Origin: Paramacrobiotus metropolitanus
Lineage: Eukaryota; Tardigrada; Eutardigrada; Parachela; Macrobiotidae
Assembly: GCF_019649055.1 (NCBI RefSeq)
Contig: NW_026570299.1
Location: 124,001-188,000, forward strand
Length of the DNA: 64,000 nucleotides
Direction: 5' to 3'
Position numbers and translations under genes: made by a program. Below the pieces are notes generated by a model. It was not told where the DNA came from, searched no databases, and saw only the letters and a program-made list of their open reading frames with translations. This document shows, piece after piece, positions 1 to 11,407 of this stretch (positions are counted from its first letter, which is position 1; every line of letters begins with the position of its first letter).

Positions 1-787
1 TTAAAACGGGCGCATTACTGAGCGTGTCTTTCAAATCATGAAACGCCTGTAAATGTACATCACTACATTCCTTTTTGAAATTCACATTTTTCCTTACCAA
101 AGGAGTTAATACGTATGTCATGTAGCTCATATTAGCACAAAATTTCTTATAAAAATTCGCCAGCCCTAAGAAACTCTGCAACGCAGTCACACTGTCAAGA
201 ATCGGAAACTTCCGTATGGCATCCAAATACTGTGGGTCAGCCTTAATTCCTGACTTTTTAATAATATGTCCTAGGAATTTAACCTCACGCACAGCCAGCA
301 CACATTTCTTCGGCTGAATTTTCAAACCGGCATTTTCTATTGAAGAAAGAACGATATCCATCCGTTCACACCACTGATCGAAAGTTTCAGCAAAAATAAT
401 AATATCGTCCAAATAGACTAACGCCATTGTCCACTTTACTTCTGATAGAATACCGTCCATTACACGCTGGAACGTAGCGGGGCCGTTGCACACGCCAAAC
501 GGCATTCGTTTAAATTCAAACAATCCATCCTGGGTACAGAATGCGGTTTTAGATTGATCCTCAGGCGCAATAGGAATCGCCCAATATCCCGACTTACAAT
601 CTAAAGTCGTACACCAGTCACAATCTCCTATAGCATGCAGGATATCCTCGATTATCGGCATAGAATAAGAATCTTTTACAGTTAATTTATTTAGCTGCCG
701 GAAATCTAAACAAAATCGTACGCCAGCGTCTTTCTTTTCTACCAAAAGAATTCTGTTAGACCAGTCGGATTTGGATCGCTGGATAAC
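1..787 (-). pseudogene. E1 reverse transcriptase fragment, runs off the window
   Basis: Downstream of TAG 840-842 the RT homology continues, then shifts frame near 788-790, where one extra G appears to have entered. From about 787 to 1 the shifted frame is open. It contains a conserved RT fingers/palm stretch (RFCLDFRQLNKLTVKDSY), the substrate motif FKRMPFGVCNGPATFQRVM, and the catalytic YLDD encoded by 415-404. The thumb-region marker FLGHII is also present. RNase H is expected beyond position 1. Confidence 0.88.
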
Positions 788-839
788 GCCCTGAGCTTAC
801 AATCTTATCCACTTCATCCATGATCAACTTTCTACCGGT

Positions 840-2273
840 CTAATCATACCGGCGAGGCGTCTGCTTAAACGGCTTTGCATCGCCCGTCCTAATATAATGA
901 AATTCGTTAGGAACATTACCGAACGGCTCCTTTTCTGTAGGAAATAATCGGACATGCTTACGCATTAACTGTTTAACTCGCTGACGCTGTTCCTCATTTA
1001 AATCATGATTTAATTTACATTCAGCGAAACTTTTCTCAAATTCCTCATCTGTCATGTAGACACTCTCCTGACCTGCACTGCCAATCGACGTAGGAACATC
1101 AGGATTTTCTTTAAAATTCTCTAAACTACCGATCATAACACCTTTCTTAATTATAATATTATTATTTGTACGATTTTCTAACCAGCATAAAATCGTATCA
1201 TTTTCACACTTAACCACCGCATTAGCCAGCTGTAGTCCTATGCCTACATTCTTGGCCCGGTTTGGCAAAAACATATATTCTCCATCTTTAATTCTCTTAC
1301 GCCCAGGGCTTAACTCAACGACTACGTGAGTCCTAGGAGGAACCTGAACATGTCGGGCAGAATAGACTGTTACCGGCCGGGCCAATCCACTCTCCGCAAC
1401 ACGTCCCACTCGGCGCTTCGGCTGCACTATTTCAGGTGTCCGCGGTTTCGGTGACTTCTCCAATCCAGAACGAGGCTGCGCATTCCCCACTTGTTTGGCC
1501 ACGCCCGCAGGCACTGGTCGCACAACAGGAACATCCGACTGAGGCTGATCCGAGGTCCTCTTCTTCACCCTGGAACTCACACTCACACACGCGTCATCAC
1601 CCTTTAGCCTTGCCAGGCGTTTACGCATTTCTACTGAGATTTCATCCATTACGCGTGTATCAAGCGTATTATTCAATCCCAAGTCATTTACAGAGGTAGT
1701 ACCCAAACTCATCAATTCACGGGTCAACCTCTCACACTGTATTTTCTCCTCTTCTTCAACAGAATTAATTAAAGTAGGCACTTGTACCTTAATCTGAGGA
1801 AAATAATCCCGATAATCGAAAGTAATTGTCTTAATTTTTTTAAAGAAATCAGTTCCTAAAATTTAAGGATAAGGCGTACTTTCTTCTCTCACAAAGAGAC
1901 TGTGCTGAAACACAATATCACAGATCTCTAAATTCACTTTCAAGCAAAAACGAAACTTTGATAACGGTACACCATTAATACCGACTACATTCCAATGCTG
2001 ATAGTTCGGGTCAATGTCCTGATAGAGGATTTTATCAGTATCACAAAATTCTTTTGAAATCATAGAAACTGCTGCAGCCGTGTCAAATAAACAATTAATT
2101 TCACGGTTGTTTAATTTAATGTAAACTACCGTATCGGGACCATAAACCGGATATTCCATTTTAGAAAGCTGCTTCTTATACAAAGAATTAACGAAAACTG
2201 TACTCATATACAGTTTATCAGGAGGTTTTCTCACACGCGGCACAGACTCACCTCCCTGAGCTGCACCTAGGCG
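840..2273 (-). pseudogene. E1 pol N-terminal part: retropepsin, linker, start of RT
   Basis: This frame is entered from gag by the -1 shift. The aspartic protease follows at once: CLFDTAAAVSMIS holds the catalytic Asp, but the usual DTG triad reads DTA. The frame passes a TAA at 1863-1865 inside the protease C-terminal part; the residues after it (ILGTDFFKKI) match the normal end of the fold, so the stop is a lesion and not the protein end. The linker then leads into the RT entry segment (FHYIRTGDAKPFKQTPRR) just before TAG 840-842. The 313-codon piece 840-1781 and the 126-codon piece 1863-2243 are in the same frame. Confidence 0.85.
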
Positions 2274-2279
2274 TTTTTT
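2239..2279 (-). promoter_or_regulatory. E1 gag-pol -1 ribosomal frameshift signal
   Basis: In the Gag frame the minus strand reads GCA AAA AAC, so A AAA AAC (2279-2273) is a canonical X XXY YYZ slippery heptamer, the class used at retroviral gag-pro junctions. The Gag stop (2267-2269) is two codons downstream. Slipping back one base enters the frame that stays open into the protease. After a 5-nt spacer (2272-2268) comes a stem-loop: 2267-2257 pairs with 2250-2239 in 11 pairs (two G-U, one bulged T at 2246) around the loop GGGAGG. Spacer and stem fit known -1 signals. Function is inferred. Confidence 0.75.
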
Positions 2280-4633
2280 GCCGGATTAAACGACGGACGA
2301 TTACCCGCCGCCGACGCTGCACGTCTTTCTTCCAAGAACTTTTGCCGGCGCTCTGCCACCATCTGATTCCCGGTACGAACGTTGTCGGGCCATTCAGACT
2401 GCGGCACCGACGGCCAATTGCATTCACTGCTGATATGCCCGTTTTCTGCACAGAAATAGCACTGCGGGACAAATCGACGTGATGGCGGATTCTGCATTTG
2501 CGGTCGCGGGCGAAATTCCATCGGCATTCCAGGCTGGAAATTCATGCCACCACCGGGAACCGGCGCGACTGCCGCATCGGCATAGGACTGCTTCGGTGGC
2601 GATTCCAGGGCACTGCTGGAGGGTGCCACATCCGCTGACGACTGCATCCGTGGTCAAGAATTCTGATATCCGCCCCAGCGGCTGCTACCATAACCACTGT
2701 AACGACCAAAACCACGACCACGTCCTGCATAAGGAGTCTGATAATACGGTACTTTCGAAACCGCCGGCATGCCATTTTGACCTTGCATAGGTTTCAAGGC
2801 ATGCCAAACCGACGTTAAATCTCCTATTGACTTAGGATTTCGTGCAATGATAAAATTCTGCATTACCGGAAAATTTCTAAAAGAATTAACCAAAAACTGT
2901 ACTTGTCGGCATGGACTCATTTCGGGATCCACATCATCCATCAGATCCGTCATCTGTACAATAAACGCATCAGCATCCATCAACCCGTCATACACGGCGG
3001 AAAATAACTGCTGTTCTGCGGAGAATTCTCTTCCTTCAGCACCAAAACGCTGTAGGAGTCTATCTTTCCAATCCTTAAATGTCCAGGATGCCGTATCATA
3101 TCGAGCCATTAGCTGGCCGTGAAACTTCTCTTCAGCGCCTTGCAAGGCATAGCTGAGCTGCACCGTCTTCATCTGGCTGCCCCACTGATTCAGTTTGGAC
3201 ACAGCTTCAAATTTTCCTAGGAAGCTTTCAATCCTTTCATCCTTTCGTCCTGCAAAGTGAGGAGTTTTCATCCGCATCGCCGGGCCGCGTTCCTCAATAA
3301 ACTCCACAGATGAGTCAGAGGTAACTGATTCCTTTGAAGGAGTATGCATCACTGATCGGCCACGAATATCCTCTGTACGCGCGCGCGGCATGATTTGATG
3401 CGCCTTTTCCATTGGAACGGTTGATTTCTGCCGCTTCATTTTATCGAAATCCTGTGCTAAGGAATCTACTTGCGCTTTCATCGTCGCCTTCCATTCATCC
3501 ATTTCTTGCATTTTAGAAGTGAATGACGATTCATGCTTCAACAGCTGCTGCGTCACCAGGCCAAAAGCGGAGTTAACATCCTGTTGATGATGTTTCCACC
3601 GATCGTCATTCTTCTTTTCCATCACCAAAATATCCTGTTTCAAGGAGTTATTCATCGTATTCATATTATCAAGGATGTTCCTTTCAAAGGATGTCAACAC
3701 ATCTTTCAATGCATCCGCGACACTATCCGACACGTCAGCAGGCTGAACTGGTGCACTGGCATTCTGTACAGAAATGGGAACGGTACTGGAAATGGAATGC
3801 ATCCGTGCACTCACCGTATGCGTCGAGGAAACTGATCCGGATGAAGGAATGGATGTGCTGTAAGTTGTGGTAACAGTAGGCAGAGAAACTGCTGAGACCG
3901 TCGCAGGGTTTCCGAAACTGGAAGTCACAATCGTCCGTAATGGAGATGATGTCACCGCTGTGGAAGTTCCAATTCCACTCGAACTGACTGGCGCCTGAAG
4001 AGAGGCCGGCAATGTCAAGCTGTTTAACACGAACTGATGCACTACCGGAAGCGATCGGATGGGAGATCCAATTCCAAATGGAATGGAATTCGGAAATGAA
4101 AAATTTCCAATCCGGTTCTTCGCCGCCGAAAACATCTGATAGGGCTTCTCCCCAAATCCTACGTCCGATTCCAGGAATCCCGTATTCTGTAATTCATTGC
4201 CATCCACTTCATCTTCCGTATCATAAAGTCCATCGGAAATAATACTAGGATCCGCTGCTTGTTTCTTCTGAAAGAGAGAATCCACATCTGAATCGATACG
4301 AGTATTTCGTTCCTCTGCTGTCTCAGTAGGATCTGTAGGGGCAAGAGGTTCGTCGGGCAACGTTTCAATTTCTTCCTGAACAGGAGTCACAGCTTTCTTT
4401 GGCGGGCTGCGGAACATCTTACTGCTTCTGGTGAAGATATTCACAAATGGCTGAATAGGGTCTGGAGGTGAAAACACAGGCACAGGAGCTGAGGCTGCAC
4501 TCGTAGTCACAGTCACTGGTATACTGAGCTTCTTCACGGTTCCTGTTTTAGGAACTCTGGGTTTCCGGACTTTCTTCACAGGAGTTACTCTGAGAAGTCC
4601 ACTATGAGTACGAGGACGATCAGTCGCTTCCAT
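2267..4633 (-). pseudogene. E1 gag (capsid plus CCHC zinc knuckle), broken by one stop
   Basis: Gag would form the particle and bind the element RNA. The frame opens at ATG 4633 and runs 659 codons to a TGA at 2654-2656. It then continues in the same frame for about 126 codons to TAG at 2267. The N-terminal third is Ser/Thr/Pro/Val-rich and of low complexity. A capsid-like segment lies near residues 455-600 (FAGRKDERIESFLGKFEAV and later WTFKDWKDRLLQRFG), followed by an Arg/Gly/Tyr-rich tail. Beyond the TGA comes CYFCAENGHISSEC, a perfect CX2CX4HX4C knuckle. The TGA therefore splits capsid from nucleocapsid and reads as a disabling mutation, though leaky stop suppression cannot be excluded from sequence alone. 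Confidence 0.85.
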
Positions 4634-5530
4634 CCAGGAAATACCAGAAAAGACTAACTGACTGTTCTTTCCGAAAGGCGATAGAATTCATACTTGCCAG
4701 GAGCGCCAAGTGTAGTGGTATGCCCCGAGACTACCCTAATCCCTTATACAGGGGGCTCATAATTATGATGATAATTATATTTCTTATCAGAATATTACTA
4801 AACGAACGAGGACTGAGTCACCTTTTCCACCTTTTATCATCAAAATAACATAAAATCAGAATTATTAAAAGTAGCTAAATTCATCCCAAGGCAACTGATT
4901 AGTGAGCACTCATTCTAGCACAAAATTCTACGTAGAAGTACAGCAATATTATCAGCAGCGCTACACAGGCATTTGACGTCATTGCTCGTCGGTTTCATTA
5001 AGGAAGATTGATGGATCTGCCGTCACCGGTGTCAATCATAATCCAAGTAAATATGCGATTAAAGGATTTTTAGCAGTGGTTCAAATTTCATGATTACGAC
5101 GTGAATGAACGTTGCTGGAGCAGCGAAAAATTACTTGCCTTTGTGATTTGATTAGCAACAAGACCGTCTACCGACGGTTCACACTATTGTTAACGGTATG
5201 CTGACATAGTGTTTCGGTTGGCGATGCCGCTTAGCTGTGAGATTCCCAGGAAAATAGTGGTAAAAAAAAGCGTTAGTATGCATTCTACGAGTATATAACT
5301 CAACAGTCGGTTCCGTGTTAACCACTACTGGTTTGAAGTACTTCAGTATTTGCTTTAGATGTGGCAAGGTATCGTACATGTACTTAAGGCCTATTTATAC
5401 TTTACTTCCGTGGCGTTTTTTCTACTTCCGTCAAAATTGCTGCTCATGTACAAACCCAGTGATTAATTTCCCGCTTAAAAACAGAGCGGAAAATACAGAT
5501 TCATAGTTGGCACTGGGCTCTACCACGGCC
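4634..5530 (-). other. E1 leader with tentative primer-binding site and LTR edge
   Basis: No gene is visible here. On the minus strand a TGG-starting stretch (4708-4691, TGGCGCTCCTGGCAAG) sits two bases inside a possible LTR end at 4711, where the plus strand reads TGTAGTGG. That is the right arrangement for a tRNA primer-binding site next to a 5' LTR ending in CA. The outer LTR edge and its partner are not identifiable, and the tRNA is unknown. TATA-like and AT-rich tracts follow. This is a suggestion only. Confidence 0.3.
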
Positions 5531-5564
5531 CGCCACGCTACACCCCTGAGGCGTTACGTGCATT

Positions 5565-6370
5565 TATCATACTTCGCTTTTAATCGCGTTCCGACCGCTT
5601 ACAGAATACACCTTCAGGTTCCGTCCACCTGTCTGCATTATTAAACCCCCTGCGCGCGATTACCTTTTTCTACGTAGCGCAGCCTTCGCTTACTGTTAAA
5701 TCTGCATCATTCGTTCACTTCAAACGCTCATCCCCCATGCATTACGGAATAATATCACTCAACCAATGGACTAAAAGATGGAAAACAAATTTATAATATT
5801 TTTGATTCCAAATAAGTGGAAATTCATGGCGATAAAGAAAAGTTATAGTCATTTTCCTTTCTCGTAGACAGACCATAGGATCTCTGGGTAGCTCTCCGCC
5901 GTTGATTGTATTTTAAACCGCACGAAAGATAGCCGATGGCCCGATGTCTATAACTTCTTTTGATTTCTATGAATTGTCACTAACTTAGGCTTGAAAAATT
6001 TATATTTTTTTTTCCACGTACCGGTATCTTAAATTATTGTTTTAGCGTATTTGTTTCGTAGTTTACGAGGAATGAGCATTAAAAGTAAGCCATACGATAT
6101 GGATTCCAGACTTCAGTATTTTCAGTTTTTCATTGGCAAAGCCTGCCGTCGCTACCTTTCAAATGTAACCGCGCGCTGGGGGGGGGGTTTACTAATGCAG
6201 ACCGATGGTCGGAACGTTGAGAAAATGTGGAAATTCGGCCTGGAAGTTGATATAAAGTTAAAAGCAAAGTATCGCTCACCCTGCATATGTACGAGTATTT
6301 ATTTTTTAATTGAACTGTAATCTGTAAGCGGTCGGAATGCGAGTAAAAGCGAAGTAGCAAAAATTTTTGC
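5565..6370. repeat. Diverged inverted repeat (foldback-like)
   Basis: Two blocks on the left recur as reverse complements on the right. The motif CTTCGCTTTTANTCGC followed by TTCCGACCGCTTACAG lies at about 5573-5610 and again inverted at about 6322-6358. The motif TCTGCATTARTAAACCCCC leading into GCGCGCGRTTAC lies at about 5630-5666 and again inverted at about 6168-6205. The blocks are in mirrored order, so the arms are colinear but of different length. The right arm has a 9-bp G run at about 6179-6187. No ORF inside resembles a transposase. A foldback element or an old inverted duplication fits. Confidence 0.6.
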
Positions 6371-6399
6371 CGATGCACGTCCAATATTTACCGCATGAG

Positions 6400-6829
6400 C
6401 GTATTTATCGTAAAACCGAAGAATTTAACAATCGAATTTTTTGACATAATAATTCATTGTGGAAATAGCTTTCTTATTGCGATAATTGTAATGTAGCGAC
6501 TGCTTTCTAAGTGTCGCCATTGTGTACCTGTACCTGTACCTTTACGCCAGAAATTAATCACCCGGTTTGTACTCGTAATTGTGTACTCGTATGTACAGTC
6601 CATAATAACATAATGCGGTTATAGCGTTGTGTCATCTGTCAAAAAGCATGTACATGCATTTCCTCATCTCACGGCTGATAGAAAAGATTGCTGAAAATTG
6701 TTGATGAGTGTAATATGTACAAAGAGATGGACTTAAAAATGAGTTGGTCAGCTGCGCAGCAGGCTGTTTCCTGTGCCGGTACTTGAAGTCCATTGTACAG
6801 CATGTCACTTCTGGGTTCATCATATTATG
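6400..6829. other. Intergenic, nothing recognised
   Basis: AT-rich sequence with a short GTACCT triplication near 6525-6545 (GTACCTGTACCTGTACC). The minus-strand open frame of about 154 codons that overlaps 6632-7096 is best explained as the shadow of the plus-strand retroelement relic that follows. Confidence 0.4.
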
Positions 6830-7235
6830 CGGCCAGGAAGCTCTTACATAGCAGACTAATATTACGGAATTAATTAAACGTTTATTCGGACATTGAACTT
6901 TTGTTGCCAGGCCGTCAAACAAGCACACTGTGACATGTGTTGACACAGTGGCTTTGTCTAACGTCATCAGCAGCAGCATTAAAGCCGGAGAAACTGCCAA
7001 GAAAGCGGAAGAAAAAAAGTGCCGAAAATACGAATATCTGGCGCCGGAGTACGACTTCGTCCCGTTAGCTTTCGAGACTTTTGGCGTCGGCGGCAAGCTT
7101 GTATGAAATTTTTACGTGAGCTAGGAAACGCTTAAAGAACGCTTCTGGAGAAAAACGATCATACGAGTTTTTGATGCAGCGTCTTAGCATTGAAATACAG
7201 CGCTGGAATGCGCTGTCTGTGAGTCTGTGACGTCC
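6830..7235 (+). pseudogene. Non-LTR-type retroelement C-terminal fragment (copy 1)
   Basis: The plus strand carries a decayed version of the C-terminal region seen intact at 13966-14928. One frame, ending at TGA 7104-7106, reads VTCVDTVALSNVIS, then a Lys-rich stretch and LAPEYDFVPLAFETFG. A shifted frame after 7119 continues FLMQRLSIEIQRWNALSV, the usual end of this family. Upstream traces (ITELIKRLFG) have two stops. Only the 3' part of the element is present, as expected for 5' truncation. Stops and frameshifts make it non-functional. Confidence 0.7.
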
Positions 7236-9208
7236 GCTGTTCCACGTTCTGATGGTTTTAATGCTGTTTACTTTGTGTTATAATGTTTTTTGTAAGTGAT
7301 GAGTAAATTACTGGCTAATGACTCAACCAATAAAATTCCTCGGCTATTGAAAAAAAGCACACTGTACAGCACGTACTTATTTGCCCGTTATACGATATTC
7401 ATTTTGTACTGTATGTCGATTTTTTTCAAGTGCCCAGGAAAGTCATGTTCCTCGAATGCTGCATAAAGGTAGTAATTAATTAAAGACGATATCACTCTAA
7501 ATCTTTGTTAATATCTATATACTGTATATACGTAACATGTTTCGCATAAATCTAAGCGCCACAGCAGGCAGTGGCAGTACTAGTTTTGCTGCATTTTTAG
7601 AGTTGGACGTGTTATTGCATGCACTTATTGCCGAACATGAAACACTTTTACGAAAAAATTATGCACGAAATTTCAACGATTAAGTTCCAATAATTAAATA
7701 GAGAAAAACGTTTGCGTGCGATGCATATCTGATATCGGCAAGTACAGTAATAACAAATGGATAGTATCACCAGGGCTGAGACACTCGGCAAAAAGCCGAA
7801 TAGGCTGGAACACTGTGCAAACAGAAGTCTATGGAGGCCGGCAGAAATGGGCGTAGCCTGAAAGGCTACGCCCACGGAAAAACTTGCAAAAGCATTATAA
7901 TTGTTTGCTATCCTCAAAACCGCAATACAAATATACCGCATTATTAACATTATTAACAACCGCATTATTAACAAATGTTAAAGGGCAATAATATTGTACA
8001 CGCGTTTATTTCCATACTTTTCGTATGAGTACATTACTGTACACATGAAGTTTTTTAAAAAATTCGATACTATCACTCCCTCGTAAAACCTAGCCAGAAA
8101 TAAACGCATAAAAAAATTAAAAAGGTGCACCATCAAACGCGCGTATTTCCATTGCGAAATAAACAATAGTGTATCGAGCCGTATTGTGGTCCAAATTGAT
8201 ATTAGTAAAACGGACTTTCATATTACTACGAAGATTGTAAAGTAAATTGCTGTACATGCAGCACGCACAAAAATCACATGCAATTCGTGATGGATATCAA
8301 CAATGTTTTGCTACTAAATAATGCTCACTTGCTGTACATTATGCAACTGCCAAAATCCTGGACACAACCCATCTGCAACGCTTACTTAATCAAACTTTCT
8401 ATCAGTACATCTTTTGTTCGAAACGCATTCACTCTTTCAGGCCTGCAGTCTGCCGGTGTTCTAGCGGATTATATGGCTTTCGAACAACGGAGCCTTGATC
8501 CATAGGTGCAGAGGCAGCAAGCGTGCACTGTCTCGACTAGCTTTAGCTGTTTACTGACTGTGATACAGTATCACTTTAAATTTAATTGCTAAACCGAGTT
8601 ATACCGGTCGATAGGTTTCCTGCCACCGTTCGGTATCGTTCATTTGAATGTTTGCATCGCCTATACTGTTACACAAGGAATTCTTTAACGGCCCATCACA
8701 TTCTACTTTATCGAGCAGTTGAATTCTAAGAAATTACGAATACATCATGCTACAACATCGAATTACACGCACAGACGTAAGATAATATTATTAGCGAATT
8801 TTAGATTTCACAAAACAAGTTACGTCCAGTTCGACGTTCGGGTAGAAGTTGGCGTTACGGGTTGATTTACGTCCGTTCGCGACGTAAGGCGCCGTAAGCC
8901 AACGTCGTTGGCTGACGCGTAAAAACTGTCTGCCTTACGTGGATCTGTGCAACGGCTCAGCCATATGTTAGAGCGACAAGCCAGCGTATGCTGCCTGTGG
9001 ATCTTTTTTGTATGCTCTAACCGCCTCCCCGAGAGCAGGTTGGTCACGCTCTCGGCACTCTCGATCCGATTTATTTTTCAGCTGTACGTCACTGCAAGTG
9101 TGCATCCGTACAAGCATTTTAAACGCTGTTAAGTTTGCTAACGTACTGTTTATCTGACGCGGTAGTTTCTAGTGAACGGAGCCTAAACCATGTGAAATCT
9201 AAAATTCC
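7236..9208. other. Intergenic, one perfect hairpin
   Basis: No gene supported; the short open frames here show no recognisable composition or motif. At 7848-7874 there is a perfect 12-bp inverted repeat TGGGCGTAGCCT/AGGCTACGCCCA around the 3-nt loop GAA, GC-rich in an AT-rich setting. Near 8880-8930 a looser set of CGTAAG/GCCAACG inverted motifs occurs. Confidence 0.45.
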
Positions 9209-10146
9209 CTATTTTATAGCTAGCGGCGCCGTTTTCTCTGAGCAGCCCATAACCCGACTGCAAACAGCCACGGATCGATAAGCCCCTGCATCGAGTACAT
9301 TGATACCGCCACAATGAAGAACCACTCGGGCATCCACAGTCCGGTGAACTTGATAAAGGCAAAGTACACCACCGCCGGCGTCCAGCACACTGTCACACTG
9401 ACGGCCGTCAACGACAGCACCAGGAACGGCCGCACCGCTTCCTCCAGCGAAGTACCGGCGCTGGGGTTTTTGGTGACCGTTCTCGCGGATCTTCCGTCTC
9501 CGACGAACGCGATTCACGTACAAATGTGCGTACACTACGAGGATCAACACCAACGGGACAACATGCAGTAGAGCGTTTTCAAATTTTCCCCACAACACTT
9601 ACGCCAGATAGTTAATGTGACACCCTGCTAACTTCACATCAATAGCGTAATACAGGATGTCCATAAGGCAGCCCAGCCCGGTCGGTCAATCACATGCAAG
9701 ACCACCACTGCCGTTAAGCACATCAGGAGTGCCGCCTTTCTAGTATGGTTAGTTCTATAAGAAATCGGGAAATGCACCGCCCACAGTCGGCTGATGGAGA
9801 TGCAGACGTGGATGCAGATTTGGGATCCGGATCCGATGGCGCTGGTGTAGTTGTGGATGTTGCACACGGCCCGTCCCATCCACCAACCGCCGTACAGCTG
9901 ATTCAGCAGCTCCGTTAGTGGAACCACACTGAGAAACAGCAGGTTGCTGATGAGCAGTATAACGAGATAGACAGTAAATGGCGTAATGCGGGAAGGGATA
10001 CGGATGAATTCAATCAGAACGATGATATTGGAGAGAAGCGAGAAACCGAGAACAACGGCTTGGCCGGTGAGGAACGGTGTCCAGTGAGGCTGCATTTTAA
10101 TAGTCTCAGCGTGAAGCGTCACGTTGGTAATATTCATGTCTGACAT
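9209..10146 (-). pseudogene. Rhodopsin-like seven-transmembrane receptor relic 1
   Basis: From ATG 10146 the frame encodes TM1 (VVLGFSLLSNIIVLIEF), TM2 (YLVILLISNLLFLSVV), the pre-TM3 loop WWMGRAVCNIHNY with the Cys expected for the TM3 disulfide, and SRLWAVHFP in place of the DRY box. Homology then crosses a frameshift near 9668 (MDILYYAID), a TAA at 9599-9601 and another frameshift near 9470. After these it continues through TM5 (LLHVVPLVLILVVYAHLYV), TM6 with CWTP, and TM7 with IDPWLFAVGL in place of NPxxY. All helices are traceable, but three lesions interrupt the frame. A GTAAGT at the TAA could suggest an intron, but the sequence after it is conserved coding in the two paralogues. The ligand is unknown. 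Confidence 0.75.
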
Positions 10147-11407
10147 TGGTTAGGCGAAAGATTAGGAGGCACCTACTCTATAGACGGATGTGTTATTGTT
10201 CCAGAAAGCAGTTGCCCAACAGCCAACGCAGATTGAAACGCGCTTAAGCACTCAAATTTGTCAGTTATAGATTTGTACTGACTTTGATCGTTAGCACAAG
10301 ATTTTGTGACAAGAGTGCAAATAATTCATAAAATAATGCTGATGAAGGCGGGAAAGGACAAAAAATCGAGGATTCTACCGCTTGAGCGTTGTTCCCTGGC
10401 TTCTCTCTAGCGGGAAGAGACTGATCGTCCTGACTGACTTGTTGAGATTGCGCTGTGTTGCTTAACCAAATGTGTTTTACTCTATAGTCTGCGTGCGTTG
10501 CACAAAGAAGACCGCAGGACGTTAGGTCAGGATTTGGGTTGCGGCTTTGCGCTAATCAAAGTAGTGGTGCGTTGTGCGCAAGCAGTAGCTCGGAGTGTAA
10601 TTCCGGTTGCGTTTTTGCCACGATGAATTTTTACGAAAGATTGCTCTGCTACACGGATTTGCCATTTGATCTCGTGTGATTACCTTACGAACAGCCCTCA
10701 GGACAGTGACGTTTACAGCAGAAGACCGAGCTCCAGTGAAACCGGTGTACTTTGAACACCTACGATTTCCTGAAAAGTGCTCAATATAAGCGACTGTTCA
10801 ATATTCGCAGTAGCATCCGCAGCGCGCGCCCGTTCCTAGACAGGCGTTCAATTTTTGCAGTTGTTCCATATTTACAGGAGTTCAATCTCACAGATTTCAC
10901 TTTATTAAAAATGCCTGCAACAACTGCATCAGACTGCTTCAACAACTGCATCAGACTGCATCAACTGGGGATTTCACTTTCACAATATCGTACTACGGCT
11001 CAACGTTAAACTCATGCCGTGGTTTCTGGCTGAGTTTCTGCTGAAATGCGTTGCTTTTTTATGTAGACCAACACGGGAAGTTTCAACTGAGCGGTAGCCC
11101 TCATGGCAGGTTATATAGAGGAAGTAGCCCGAATACCAGAAAAAACATTGAAGGTATAGGTAATACGTAATAAAATACTGATATACATGTAGTCTATAGA
11201 AGTATTTCGATGCTGATCCGTTGACGCAGAAACTCTAGTGCTCAACGCAAGTACATATTGCAAGTTATGTACTTACTGTATGTACAAGTAGACAGTCCGT
11301 GTTTCGATGAGCGAATACAAAGTAAGTAATCTAACATCCACAAAAAAGAAACATTACAGATTTAACAAACAGCGAAACAGGCGGCCGAATTACAGAGAAC
11401 ATTTGAT
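10147..11407. other. Intergenic, no gene supported
   Basis: A plus-strand frame at 10752-11009 (85 codons) starts at a non-ATG codon, and part of it is a small repeat (CAACAACTGCATCAGACTGC) near 10917-10970, so I do not call it. The remainder is AT-rich and featureless. Confidence 0.4.

Larger units (their letters stand above)
1..4710 (-). mobile_element. E1: decayed Ty3/gypsy-type LTR retrotransposon, 3' half off the left edge
   Basis: Reading the minus strand from 4633 to 1 gives, in order, a Gag core, a CCHC zinc knuckle, a retropepsin, a linker and the first half of a reverse transcriptase, which is the Ty3/gypsy order. RNase H and integrase would lie beyond position 1. The copy is dead: I see in-frame stops at 2654-2656 (TGA), 1863-1865 (TAA) and 840-842 (TAG), and a one-base insertion near 788-790. 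Apart from the gag-pol shift at 2273 and that insertion, the frames stay aligned, so the copy is old but little rearranged. Its terminal repeats cannot be paired because the left one lies outside the window. Confidence 0.9.

Noticed and set aside
840-2656. E1 stops as evidence of an altered genetic code
   Set aside because: TAA, TAG and TGA all occur as breaks, while E2 and the CBM14 and knottin genes use TAA and TAG as normal stops.
6632-7096. 154-codon minus-strand open frame
   Set aside because: It is antisense to the retroelement relic at 6830-7235, whose plus-strand motifs match three other copies.
9599-9605. GTAAGT at the stop in receptor relic 1 as a splice donor
   Set aside because: The sequence directly after it aligns with coding sequence in relics 2 and 3, so there is no intron.
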